A DNA stretch of 64,000 bases from Maribacter_C sp047345145 (GTDB taxonomy: Bacteria; Bacteroidota; Bacteroidia; Flavobacteriales; Flavobacteriaceae). A program made the position numbers and the translations under genes. Location: the NCBI RefSeq assembly GCF_047345145.1, contig NZ_JBLFER010000004.1, positions 248,001 to 312,000 on the forward strand, in the 5' to 3' direction. Below the pieces are notes generated by a model. The model did no database searches, was not told where the DNA came from, and saw nothing but the letters and a program-made list of their open reading frames with translations. Positions 56,190 through 63,463 of the stretch are shown here, in pieces. Position 1 is the first letter of the stretch, and every line of letters begins with the position of its first letter.

Positions 56190-57377
56190 TTAATCTAAAA
56201 TCTTAGTAACCTGACCAGCACCTACTGTTCTACCACCTTCACGAATTGCAAAACGAAGTCCTTCGCTCAATGCAATTGGAGACAATAAATCAACAGTAAT
56301 CGTAAGGTTATCACCAGGCATAACCATCTCAACTCCAGAAGGAAGGTTGATTGTACCTGTAACGTCAGTTGTTCTTACATAGAACTGTGGACGGTAGTTA
56401 TTATGAAATGGTGTATGACGACCACCTTCTTCTTTCTTAAGAATATAAACCTCAGCTTCAAACTTGGCATGTGGCTTAACAGAACCTGGCTTACAAATTA
56501 CCATTCCTCTTTTGATGTCAGATTTTTCTATACCTCTTAATAAGATACCTACATTATCTCCAGCCTCACCTCTATCCAAGATCTTACGGAACATCTCAAC
56601 ACCAGTTACAGTAGAAGCTAATTTCTCAGCACCCATACCAATAATATCAACAGCATCACCCGTGTTGGCAACACCTGTCTCGATACGACCAGTTGCAACA
56701 GTACCACGACCAGTAATCGTAAATACATCCTCAACAGGCATTAAGAAATCTTTTTCAACATCTCTTTTTGGAAGCTCTATCCATGCATCAACTTCTTCCA
56801 TCAACTTCATTACAGTATCAACCCACTTTTGCTCACCATTAAGTGCACCTAAAGCAGAACCAGCAACAACAGGTCCGTTGTCACCATCATACTCATAGAA
56901 AGAAAGTAATTCTCTGATTTCCATTTCAACAAGCTCTAAAAGCTCTTCATCATCAACCATATCAACCTTGTTCATGAAAACAACAATTCTAGGAATACCA
57001 ACCTGGCGACCTAAAAGAATGTGTTCACGAGTTTGTGGCATAGGACCATCAGTAGCGGCAACAACAAGAATAGCACCGTCCATTTGGGCAGCACCAGTAA
57101 CCATGTTCTTAACGTAATCCGCGTGACCAGGACAATCAACGTGTGCATAGTGACGATTAGCAGTAGAGTACTCTACGTGTGAAGTATTAATTGTTATACC
57201 TCTTTCTTTCTCCTCAGGAGCGTTGTCAATAGATTCAAAACTTCTAAGTTCTGATAACCCTGCGTTTGCCAATACCGTAGTAATAGCTGCAGTCAATGTA
57301 GTTTTTCCGTGATCGACGTGTCCAATTGTACCAATATTTAAGTGCGGTTTGGAACGATCAAAAGTTTCCTTTGCCAT
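56190..57377 (-). CDS. tuf: Elongation factor Tu
   Basis: 395 residues, standard length. GTPase motifs: GHVDHGKT at 19-26, DCPGH at 81-85 and NKVD at 136-139. The C-terminus ends REGGRTVGAGQVTKI. EF-Tu delivers aminoacyl-tRNA to the ribosome. It lies between tRNA-Thr(GGT) and tRNA-Trp, as tufB does in E. coli. Its start has no Shine-Dalgarno, only an A-rich leader. Confidence 0.98.
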   Translation of the reverse strand: MAKETFDRSKPHLNIGTIGHVDHGKTTLTAAITTVLANAGLSELRSFESIDNAPEEKERGITINTSHVEYSTANRHYAHVDCPGHADYVKNMVTGAAQMDGAILVVAATDGPMPQTREHILLGRQVGIPRIVVFMNKVDMVDDEELLELVEMEIRELLSFYEYDGDNGPVVAGSALGALNGEQKWVDTVMKLMEEVDAWIELPKRDVEKDFLMPVEDVFTITGRGTVATGRIETGVANTGDAVDIIGMGAEKLASTVTGVEMFRKILDRGEAGDNVGILLRGIEKSDIKRGMVICKPGSVKPHAKFEAEVYILKKEEGGRHTPFHNNYRPQFYVRTTDVTGTINLPSGVEMVMPGDNLTITVDLLSPIALSEGLRFAIREGGRTVGAGQVTKILD

Positions 57378-57437
57378 TTTTAATGAATTTTAATCTTATG
57401 TTTATATTAGTGTGTGTACAAATTTGTCAACTAATAG

Positions 57438-57509
57438 AGCCAACGACGGGAATTGAACCCGTGACCTCTTCCTTACCAAGGAAACGCTCTACCCCTGAGC
57501 TACGTCGGC
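57438..57509 (-). tRNA. tRNA-Thr (GGT)
   Basis: 72 nt without CCA. Acceptor GCCGACG pairs with CGTTGGC; anticodon loop TTGGTAA gives GGT; T-loop TTCAATT. Last tRNA before tuf. Confidence 0.95.
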
Positions 57510-57570
57510 TTATTGAGTTCGAGGTCAAAAAAATATCAAACCTCTAGACCACAAACGCAAACTCATTTAG

Positions 57571-57643
57571 AGCGAGAGACCGGGTTCGAACCGGCGACAT
57601 TCAGCTTGGAAGGCTGACGCTCTACCAACTGAGCTACTCTCGC
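57571..57643 (-). tRNA. tRNA-Gly (TCC)
   Basis: 73 nt without CCA. Acceptor GCGAGAG / CTCTCGC is perfect; anticodon loop CTTCCAA gives TCC; T-loop TTCGAAC. Confidence 0.95.
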
Positions 57644-57694
57644 ATTTTTTTGAATCTCAAAAAAAATTGAAATTCTTGGTTTACCTTAAAGATG

Positions 57695-57776
<82 letters not shown>

Positions 57777-57821
57777 CTCTTTAAAATATATCAATATTGT
57801 AATGAACTTTCTCTTCAAAAG

Positions 57822-57895
57822 AGCCGATAGAGGGACTCGAACCCACGACCTGCTGATTACAAATCAGCTGCTCTAGCCAGCTGAGCTACATCGGC
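57822..57895 (-). tRNA. tRNA-Thr (TGT)
   Basis: 74 nt without CCA. Acceptor GCCGATG pairs with TATCGGC (one G-T); anticodon loop TTTGTAA gives TGT. First tRNA of the tRNA-tuf transcript. Confidence 0.95.
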
Positions 57896-57914
57896 TTTTT
57901 AACTTTTTTACGCA

Positions 57915-57942
57915 TAAAAAAGTCCGCTATTTCTAACGGACT
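57915..57942 (-). terminator. Intrinsic terminator of hpf overlapping the tRNA promoter start site
   Basis: The minus-strand RNA forms AGTCCG / CGGACT (57937-57942 and 57921-57926) followed by UUUUUUA. It lies 53 bp past the hpf stop. The start site predicted for the tRNA operon falls within its 5' arm. Confidence 0.75.
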
Positions 57943-57943
57943 G

Positions 57944-57973
57944 CAAATGTATATATTTATTTGTTTAAACAAA
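57944..57973 (-). promoter_or_regulatory. Consensus Bacteroidetes promoter of the tRNA-tuf operon
   Basis: The minus strand reads TTTG (57970-57973), an 18-bp spacer, and TACATTTG (57944-57951), a full match to TTTG / TAnnTTTG. The expected start is around 57937-57940, about 45 nt before tRNA-Thr(TGT). This is the best promoter found in the window. Confidence 0.85.
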
Positions 57974-57994
57974 ACAAAATATTGAAAATTTTCA

Positions 57995-58297
57995 TCAACT
58001 ATTTACACGTAATTTTTCCTTTCTTTTTTTAAGCTTTCTTTCCAAAGAATTACAGGCTGAATCAACAGCTTCTTCGAAGGATTTACATTGTTTTTTAATT
58101 ACAAATTTATCCCTTGGGATATTCAATTTTATTTCTGCAATTTTATTTTCTTTAGAACTCGTATTTTCAACTTTAAGATACACGTCTGAACTAATGACTT
58201 TATCATAAAATGTTTCCAATTTATCTAAACGATTCTGGACGAATTCAATAAGTTTAATATCTGCGTTAAAATTTACTGATTGAGCGTTTACTTTCAT
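57995..58297 (-). CDS. hpf: Ribosome hibernation promoting factor, short form
   Basis: 100 residues, the short HPF/YfiA type without the C-terminal dimerisation domain. It starts MKVNAQSVNFNADIKLIEFV, has the conserved basic, helical second half, and ends KKRKEKLRVNS. HPF binds the 30S decoding site and silences ribosomes in slow growth. It follows xerC by 44 bp and probably shares its transcript. Confidence 0.92.
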   Translation of the reverse strand: MKVNAQSVNFNADIKLIEFVQNRLDKLETFYDKVISSDVYLKVENTSSKENKIAEIKLNIPRDKFVIKKQCKSFEEAVDSACNSLERKLKKRKEKLRVNS

Positions 58298-58341
58298 ACT
58301 TTGGGTTTTAAAAGTTAAACAAATAGAATAAAGAAGAAAAT

Positions 58342-59235
58342 TTATTTTTTACTTCTTGGATGAGCTGCCAAATGAACCTTCTTTAGTTCAGCTATACTAT
58401 TATGAGTATAAACTTGCGTAGATGCTAAACTAGAATGACCCAACAATTCTTTAACCGAATTCAAATCCGCACCTTTGTTAAGCAGATGTGTGGCAAAGGT
58501 GTGCCTCAAAATATGGGGGCTCTTTTTTACTTTAGATGACACTTCACTAAGGTACTTATTTATTACTCTGTAGACAAGCGTTTCGTAGATTTTAACCCCA
58601 GCTTTTGACAAGAAAATAAACGGTTCATCGAATATCTTCTCCAAGTTATTCCGTTCATCGAAATACCCATAAAACAATTCTTTTGTTGAAGGCAAAAGTG
58701 GAACAATACGTTCTTTGTTTCTTTTACCTAAAACTAGAATTGTATTTCTACTCAAATCTATATCTGTCTGCTTAAGATTGATTAACTCTGCTCTACGGAT
58801 TCCTGTTGTATACAGAAGCTCAATCATCAACTTGTCGCGACGTCCTTCAAAATCATCTTCAAAAACAATTTGCTGTAATACATTTTCCATCTCCAATTCA
58901 GAAAAAGGAACCTCGATCTTCTTAGAAGTTTTTAATGCCTTATGCTTTGCTAAGGGATTCGAAACAATCTTTTCTATTCTTTGTAAAAAACGATAGAAGG
59001 CTTTTAAAGAAGCAACCTTGCGATTTATGGTTCGATTTGAAATGGATGCATTAACTAATGAAACTATCCAACTACGAATTATAGAGTAATCAATAGCATC
59101 TATTTTACTGACATCATACTCTACCTCACAAAAAGAAGTAAACTCCTCAATATCCCTTTGATATGCCTTTACCGTATGAGCCGAGTAATTCTTTTCTAAA
59201 GATAAATAGGAAATGAAAGATTCGAGTGATGACAT
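58342..59235 (-). CDS. xerC: Tyrosine recombinase XerC
   Basis: 297 residues, the usual Xer length. The N-terminal SAM-like core-binding domain (~1-85) precedes the catalytic domain. The catalytic set is complete: R147 in TGIRRAEL, K171 in GKRNKER, H241 and R244 in PHILRHTFATH, H267 in LLGH, and the nucleophile Y276 in QVYTH. Xer enzymes resolve chromosome dimers at dif. A chromosomal housekeeping role fits the rpsU-xerC-hpf context, not a mobile integrase. The -7-like TAACTTTG lies only 4 bp before the ATG. Confidence 0.93.
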   Translation of the reverse strand: MSSLESFISYLSLEKNYSAHTVKAYQRDIEEFTSFCEVEYDVSKIDAIDYSIIRSWIVSLVNASISNRTINRKVASLKAFYRFLQRIEKIVSNPLAKHKALKTSKKIEVPFSELEMENVLQQIVFEDDFEGRRDKLMIELLYTTGIRRAELINLKQTDIDLSRNTILVLGKRNKERIVPLLPSTKELFYGYFDERNNLEKIFDEPFIFLSKAGVKIYETLVYRVINKYLSEVSSKVKKSPHILRHTFATHLLNKGADLNSVKELLGHSSLASTQVYTHNSIAELKKVHLAAHPRSKK

Positions 59236-59239
59236 ATAT

Positions 59240-59247
59240 CAAAGTTA
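59240..59247 (-). promoter_or_regulatory. Candidate -7 element directly before xerC
   Basis: TAACTTTG on the minus strand matches TAnnTTTG, but no -33 element was found. If used, the mRNA would start at about the A of the xerC ATG and be leaderless. Confidence 0.35.
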
Positions 59248-59286
59248 GGAAAGTTTGGCTTAAAAACTTTGTAATCACTTAAACAG

Positions 59287-59306
59287 ATTCCCGCCTTCCC
59301 GGGAAT
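59287..59306. repeat. GC-rich palindrome upstream of xerC
   Basis: ATTCCCG (59287-59293) pairs with CGGGAAT (59300-59306), and TTCCCGGGAA (59296-59305) is a perfect 10-bp palindrome. It stands out in an AT-rich gap between the rpsU terminator and xerC. An operator or a second hairpin is possible. Confidence 0.4.
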
Positions 59307-59331
59307 GGCGCAAAAAATGATATAACAAAAA

Positions 59332-59354
59332 AAATCCCGCTATTCGCGGGATTT
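59332..59354 (-). terminator. Intrinsic terminator of rpsU
   Basis: A 9-bp stem (AAATCCCGC at 59332-59340, GCGGGATTT at 59346-59354) with a 5-nt loop, followed on the minus strand by a run of eight T. It lies 29 bp past the rpsU stop. Confidence 0.92.
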
Positions 59355-59383
59355 AAATATCTTGAATTAAGAATGTCAGAAGG

Positions 59384-59578
59384 TTATATTTCTTCTTGAT
59401 CTCTTAAACCTTGAATGTATTGTGCTTTTTGAATCTGAGCTCTGCGAGCTACTGAAGGTTTTGTGAATGCTTGTCGCTTACGCAATTGACGCATTGTACC
59501 TGTTTTATCGAACTTTCGCTTGAAGCGCTTTAAAGCTCTATCGATGTTTTCTCCTTCTTTAATTGGTATTATTAACAT
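59384..59578 (-). CDS. rpsU: 30S ribosomal protein S21
   Basis: 64 residues, standard length. Starts MLIIPIKEGENIDRALKRF, then the basic core (KFDKTGTMRQLRKRQAFTKPS). S21 sits next to the 3' end of 16S rRNA; in Bacteroidetes, S21 with S6 and S18 is known to help cover the anti-Shine-Dalgarno. The gene has its own promoter, a strong Shine-Dalgarno and its own terminator, so it is a single-gene unit. Autoregulation by S21 has been proposed for the phylum. Confidence 0.95.
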   Translation of the reverse strand: MLIIPIKEGENIDRALKRFKRKFDKTGTMRQLRKRQAFTKPSVARRAQIQKAQYIQGLRDQEEI

Positions 59579-59586
59579 GGGCTACA

Positions 59587-59593
59587 ACCTCCT
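59587..59593 (-). promoter_or_regulatory. Strong Shine-Dalgarno of rpsU
   Basis: AGGAGGT ends 8 nt before the ATG at 59578, an ideal distance. The other ribosomal and polymerase genes here (rplA, rplJ, rplL, rpoB, tuf, nusG) show no such motif. This is an unusual and meaningful RBS for this phylum. Confidence 0.9.
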
Positions 59594-59618
59594 TTCTTTA
59601 GTGATTAAATTAAGGCTG

Positions 59619-59648
59619 CAAATATAGAAACTATATTTCAACTCGCAA
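59619..59648 (-). promoter_or_regulatory. Promoter of rpsU
   Basis: The minus strand reads TATATTTG (59619-59626), a full TAnnTTTG match, with TTG of a GTTG (59646-59648) 19 bp upstream as a near-match to the -33 TTTG. The start would be near 59613, giving a ~35-nt leader that includes the Shine-Dalgarno. Confidence 0.7.
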
Positions 59649-59695
59649 CCATATATGTATAAATATCTTAAAAACTATTTCTGAATTTACTAAAA

Positions 59696-60865
59696 CTAAT
59701 TTTTAGGAGCTTTATACTCCTTTTTATCAATTACAATTTTAGCTATGATTTCGCGAAGTATTTCTGAAGTACCTCCTCCTATTGGCCCTAAGCGGCTGTC
59801 TCGAAATAATCGAGCCATCGGGTAATCTTCTATATAACCATAACCGCCTAAGAATTGTAAACATTCATAAGCCACCTCATCTGCCATTTTTGTGGAACGA
59901 AGTTTTGAAATAGTAGCTTCTTTAACGACATATTCTCCTTTATCTAGAGCGCTCGTTACGGCATAATTGTATTGACGACACATATCCATATCCGCATATA
60001 AATCAACTATACGATGACGTAACGCCTGATATTGATTTATAGTCTTTCCAAAAGTTTCTCGCTCTGACATATACTGCAAAGCATATTCTATAGCGTATTC
60101 TGCACGAGCATGAGCATTAATACCCATAATCAAACGTTCTAATGAAAATGCCTCCATAATATAGGTAAAACCCTTATGTTCTTCTCCAAGCATATTTGCT
60201 GCTGGAACCTCAACATTATCAAATGCCAACTCAGCAGTGTCAGAAGCTCTCCAACCTAACTTATTCAACTTATTCGCAGAAACGCCCTTGCTTTTTCTGT
60301 CTACTACAAAAATACTTATGCCTTTATTTCCTGCGGACGGTTCTGTCTTTGCCGCGACAATCATGTAGTCACAGTAAACTCCGTTCGTGATGAAAGTTTT
60401 AGAACCGTTAAGAATGTATGAATTACCCTTTTTAACTGCAGTGGTTCGCATTCCAGCAACATCACTTCCACCAAAAGGTTCGCTTACGCCTAGACAACCA
60501 ATTTTTTCACCTGCAACGCTAGGCTCAAGATATTCTTTGCGTAACTTCTCGCCAGCGTTTTTATTTAAATGGGTCATTGCCAAATAGACATGTGCCCAAA
60601 TAGCAGCAGCAAAACCACCGGAATTTATTTTTTGTAGTTCTTCCAAGAGAATTACCGTATAAAACAAATCCAACTCCAATCCACCATCGGCTTCTGGAGT
60701 TGCTAAGCCAAAATACCCCATCTCGCCAAATTTCTCCCAAATGAAGCGCTCAATGGTACCAGTCTCTTCCCATTTTTCGATATGTGGGGAAACTTCTTTT
60801 TTTAAAAATTCTTTAAGGCTTTCTCTAAATAATTGATGTTCTTCGGTGAAGTACATACTCTGCAT
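59696..60865 (-). CDS. Acyl-CoA dehydrogenase
   Basis: 389 residues. FAD-dependent oxidation of acyl-CoA to 2-enoyl-CoA. N-terminal helical domain (1-~120), beta domain with the FAD/substrate signature LGVSEPFGGSD at 125-135, and C-terminal helical domain with ERETFGKTINQYQALRH. The usual catalytic Glu before GT near the C-terminus is replaced by Gly (IGGGTSEI, 362-369). Instead E243 in SLERL matches the catalytic Glu position of isovaleryl-CoA and long-chain dehydrogenases. The substrate is not assigned. It starts 10 bp after the helix-hairpin-helix gene, probably one transcript. Confidence 0.92.
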   Translation of the reverse strand: MQSMYFTEEHQLFRESLKEFLKKEVSPHIEKWEETGTIERFIWEKFGEMGYFGLATPEADGGLELDLFYTVILLEELQKINSGGFAAAIWAHVYLAMTHLNKNAGEKLRKEYLEPSVAGEKIGCLGVSEPFGGSDVAGMRTTAVKKGNSYILNGSKTFITNGVYCDYMIVAAKTEPSAGNKGISIFVVDRKSKGVSANKLNKLGWRASDTAELAFDNVEVPAANMLGEEHKGFTYIMEAFSLERLIMGINAHARAEYAIEYALQYMSERETFGKTINQYQALRHRIVDLYADMDMCRQYNYAVTSALDKGEYVVKEATISKLRSTKMADEVAYECLQFLGGYGYIEDYPMARLFRDSRLGPIGGGTSEILREIIAKIVIDKKEYKAPKN

Positions 60866-60875
60866 AGCAATCTTT

Positions 60876-61748
60876 TTATAGAGACAAATATAAAGCTATT
60901 CTATCAATCTTTTCTGTGGGAAAATCTTCAATTTTTGACAATTCCGCAAAAGAATCTATACTTCCCTCAGAATCCCGATAGCTTACTATATTATTGGCAA
61001 CTTTTCTTTGCAGATATATCAATTTCGTTAACATTTCAACAGAAGCAGTATTAATGTTAATTTTTTCTATTTGTGGAGGATTTAACACTTTAAATCGTTT
61101 TAAGGTGCGCTCAACTACCTCCGGTTCAAGTCCATACACATCATACAATTGTTCATCTACTAAAAACCCTCCTAATCTATCTCGAAATTTGATTATTCTT
61201 GCAGATAGCTTTTCGCCAATTCCGTTGATTGCTTTTAGTTCCTCTGCGGATACAACATTTAAATCTTTAATTTCGAATGCCTGTTTCTTAGACTTGGCCT
61301 GGTTATTATTTTTTGTCGCGTACTGCCTCCGCTTTTTTGTCCAATCAGGAAATTTAAAATATGGAGCAATTGTCTTTAATAAAGAATCTGAAACTTGAGT
61401 TACTTTCTGAAAATCTTCCGGTGTATTTACATATTCATCTCTTGCGCGAAAAGCATGTAGCCTATCGATTTCTTCTACAGACATTCCCAAAGTATATCCT
61501 TTGTAATCTGTTATAAAATTTGGATTGAAGGGATATATTTTAATTGAATCCTTCCGTAAAGCATTCTCCTTTAAAACATCTATTTGAGCTTGCAGTTGCA
61601 TATCCGCAGAAAAAGAAGCTACAGATTTTTCCATAGGAAAAGAACGGAAAACAAAATATCCTATTTGAAGAAGTATTATAATAAGGAGCAAAAAGAAAAT
61701 CCCACTTCGTTCTTGTTTATTGAACTTGAAGTGGGATTTGTAACTCAT
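60876..61748 (-). CDS. Membrane-anchored helix-hairpin-helix (ComEA-like) protein
   Basis: 290 residues. The N-terminal membrane helix at residues ~16-33 (GIFFLLLIIILLQIGYFVF) follows a basic tip. The C-terminal half has helix-hairpin-helix units: VSAEELKAINGIGEKLSARIIKF and INTASVEMLTKLIYLQRKVANNIVSYRDSEG. Such motifs bind DNA without sequence preference; ComEA-type proteins capture DNA in the periplasm. A role in competence is possible but not shown. It starts 10 bp after the symporter and is followed after 10 bp by the acyl-CoA dehydrogenase. Its first codons contain a terminator-like hairpin. Confidence 0.85.
   Translation of the reverse strand: MSYKSHFKFNKQERSGIFFLLLIIILLQIGYFVFRSFPMEKSVASFSADMQLQAQIDVLKENALRKDSIKIYPFNPNFITDYKGYTLGMSVEEIDRLHAFRARDEYVNTPEDFQKVTQVSDSLLKTIAPYFKFPDWTKKRRQYATKNNNQAKSKKQAFEIKDLNVVSAEELKAINGIGEKLSARIIKFRDRLGGFLVDEQLYDVYGLEPEVVERTLKRFKVLNPPQIEKININTASVEMLTKLIYLQRKVANNIVSYRDSEGSIDSFAELSKIEDFPTEKIDRIALYLSL
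61697..61739 (-). terminator. Terminator-like hairpin inside the first codons of the helix-hairpin-helix gene
   Basis: A 12-bp perfect stem (AAATCCCACTTC at 61697-61708, GAAGTGGGATTT at 61728-61739) extendable by GTTC/GAAC with a 2-nt bulge. On the minus strand it is followed by TTTTCTTTTTG. It lies 20 bp past the symporter stop and covers nucleotides 10-52 of the next coding sequence. Confidence 0.7.
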
Positions 61749-61758
61749 TTAAAAAAAT

Positions 61759-63375
61759 TTATGACTGCGTCATTTTTATAGCTTCTAAATATCTTGTCAG
61801 TTGCTTTTTAACTACTGGAAATAGGAAGAACAAGCCTACCATGTTTGGGAAGACCATGGCGAAAATCATTGCATCTGAAAAAGCCCAAATGGAATTCATA
61901 CTTGCTGCTGCCCCAATTACGATAAAGGTGCAAAACAATAATTTATAGACCATATCCATTACTTTACCTCTTCCGAATAAATACTTCCAAGATTGCAATC
62001 CGTAGTATGACCACGAAATCATTGTTGAAACTGCAAATAAGACCACCGCAATGGTTAAAAAGACATCTGAATAAGGAATATATTCTGCGAATGCTACAGA
62101 GGTTATTCCCGCGCCTTCGTAAGCAACCCCATCAATTAAAACAGAACCACTGCCATCTCCACCATATTCGAAAGCTCCTCCGAAGTTAAAAATGATTATT
62201 ACTAAGGCAGTCATTGTACATATAACTACGGTATCAATAAAAGGCTCTAACAAAGCTACCATACCTTCAGAGGCGGAATATTTTGTTTTAACTGCAGAGT
62301 GCGCAATCGAAGCGGAACCCGCACCTGCTTCATTCGAAAATGCAGCACGCTTAAACCCAACTAACAAAACACCTATTACACTACCTACGCCCATCGCGGT
62401 TGGATTAAATGCTTCTGAAATAATCAAACCGAATGCATCATCAATGAAAGAGAAGTTACTGAAGATGATATACAAACACGCTATCAAATACATCAAAGCC
62501 ATAAAGGGAACTACCTTTTCGGTTACCGATGCAATTCTTTTTATACCTCCAATGATAATAATTCCTACTAAGATAGCTAAAACTAGGCCTATAATTGCAC
62601 CAGCACTTGTGCTATCTAAGCCCATCAAATCTTTTATTACAATAGTAGCTTGATTCGACTGTGCAGCATTACCACCACCAAAAGAACCTCCGATACAGAA
62701 AATTGCAAAAATTACAGCAGCGATTTTACCAACCATGGTAAATCCTCTTTCTTTTAATCCTTTACTTATGTAGTACATCGGACCACCGTAAACCGTACCA
62801 TCTTCTCCTACATCTCTATATTGAACACCAAGCGTACATTCCACAAATTTTGTTGACATACCCAGTAATCCACAGATTATCATCCAAAAAGTGGCACCAG
62901 GTCCACCAAGAGCAATTGCTAATGCAACACCTGCGATATTTCCGTTACCTACGGTTCCTGAAACTGCAGTAGCCAAAGCTTGAAAATGGGTAACCTCCCC
63001 TTCTTCGCTTTCATCTCGTATTGTATCAGGGATATCTCCATCGATTGCCAAATCAGTTTTCTCTATTCCATGACCGTCGGGAGCTTCAACAGCATCATAC
63101 TTTCCTCTTACTGTATTAATTGCTTTCCCAAAATATCTAATATTTGGAAATCCAAAATAAATTGTAAAAAACAGCGCACTGGCCACCAATAATATTAAAA
63201 CAAAGGGAACATCGTATCCCGCTATCGGGATTGTAAAAAATATTACGGCTGAAAAGAAATCTGAAATTGGCTGAAAAGCCTGGTCTATTTTTTGGTCTAA
63301 ACCGACTTCTTGCTCCTGAGCAAACGTTAATAACGGCAAAAACAAGGTGAAAATGGTAAGAAGTTTAGACTTCAT
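61759..63375 (-). CDS. Alanine/glycine:cation symporter family protein
   Basis: 538 residues, with a signal-like N-terminus (LLTIFTLFLPLLTFA) and then about 10-11 membrane helices. AGCS markers are visible: GTVGNGNIAGVALAI, the GGPMYYISKGL loop and GGSFGGGNAAQSNQ. The family imports alanine, glycine or related amino acids with Na+ or H+. The substrate is not certain. An extramembrane insert of ~50 acidic residues (VEAPDGHGIEKTDL...) follows the second helix. First of three closely spaced genes. Confidence 0.93.
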   Translation of the reverse strand: MKSKLLTIFTLFLPLLTFAQEQEVGLDQKIDQAFQPISDFFSAVIFFTIPIAGYDVPFVLILLVASALFFTIYFGFPNIRYFGKAINTVRGKYDAVEAPDGHGIEKTDLAIDGDIPDTIRDESEEGEVTHFQALATAVSGTVGNGNIAGVALAIALGGPGATFWMIICGLLGMSTKFVECTLGVQYRDVGEDGTVYGGPMYYISKGLKERGFTMVGKIAAVIFAIFCIGGSFGGGNAAQSNQATIVIKDLMGLDSTSAGAIIGLVLAILVGIIIIGGIKRIASVTEKVVPFMALMYLIACLYIIFSNFSFIDDAFGLIISEAFNPTAMGVGSVIGVLLVGFKRAAFSNEAGAGSASIAHSAVKTKYSASEGMVALLEPFIDTVVICTMTALVIIIFNFGGAFEYGGDGSGSVLIDGVAYEGAGITSVAFAEYIPYSDVFLTIAVVLFAVSTMISWSYYGLQSWKYLFGRGKVMDMVYKLLFCTFIVIGAAASMNSIWAFSDAMIFAMVFPNMVGLFFLFPVVKKQLTRYLEAIKMTQS

Positions 63376-63463
63376 AATTAGAATTTTGGTTTTAGTTTAA
63401 AGTTTGTTGGCAAGCAATATCTTAAAAATAAGCAACACAATCAAGCATTGAGGTTAAATTAAC

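Noticed and set aside
58342..59235. Tyrosine recombinase as sign of an integrated mobile element at the tRNA cluster
   Set aside because: Length, motifs and the rpsU-xerC-hpf context fit the housekeeping XerC; no attachment-site duplication of a tRNA end is seen.
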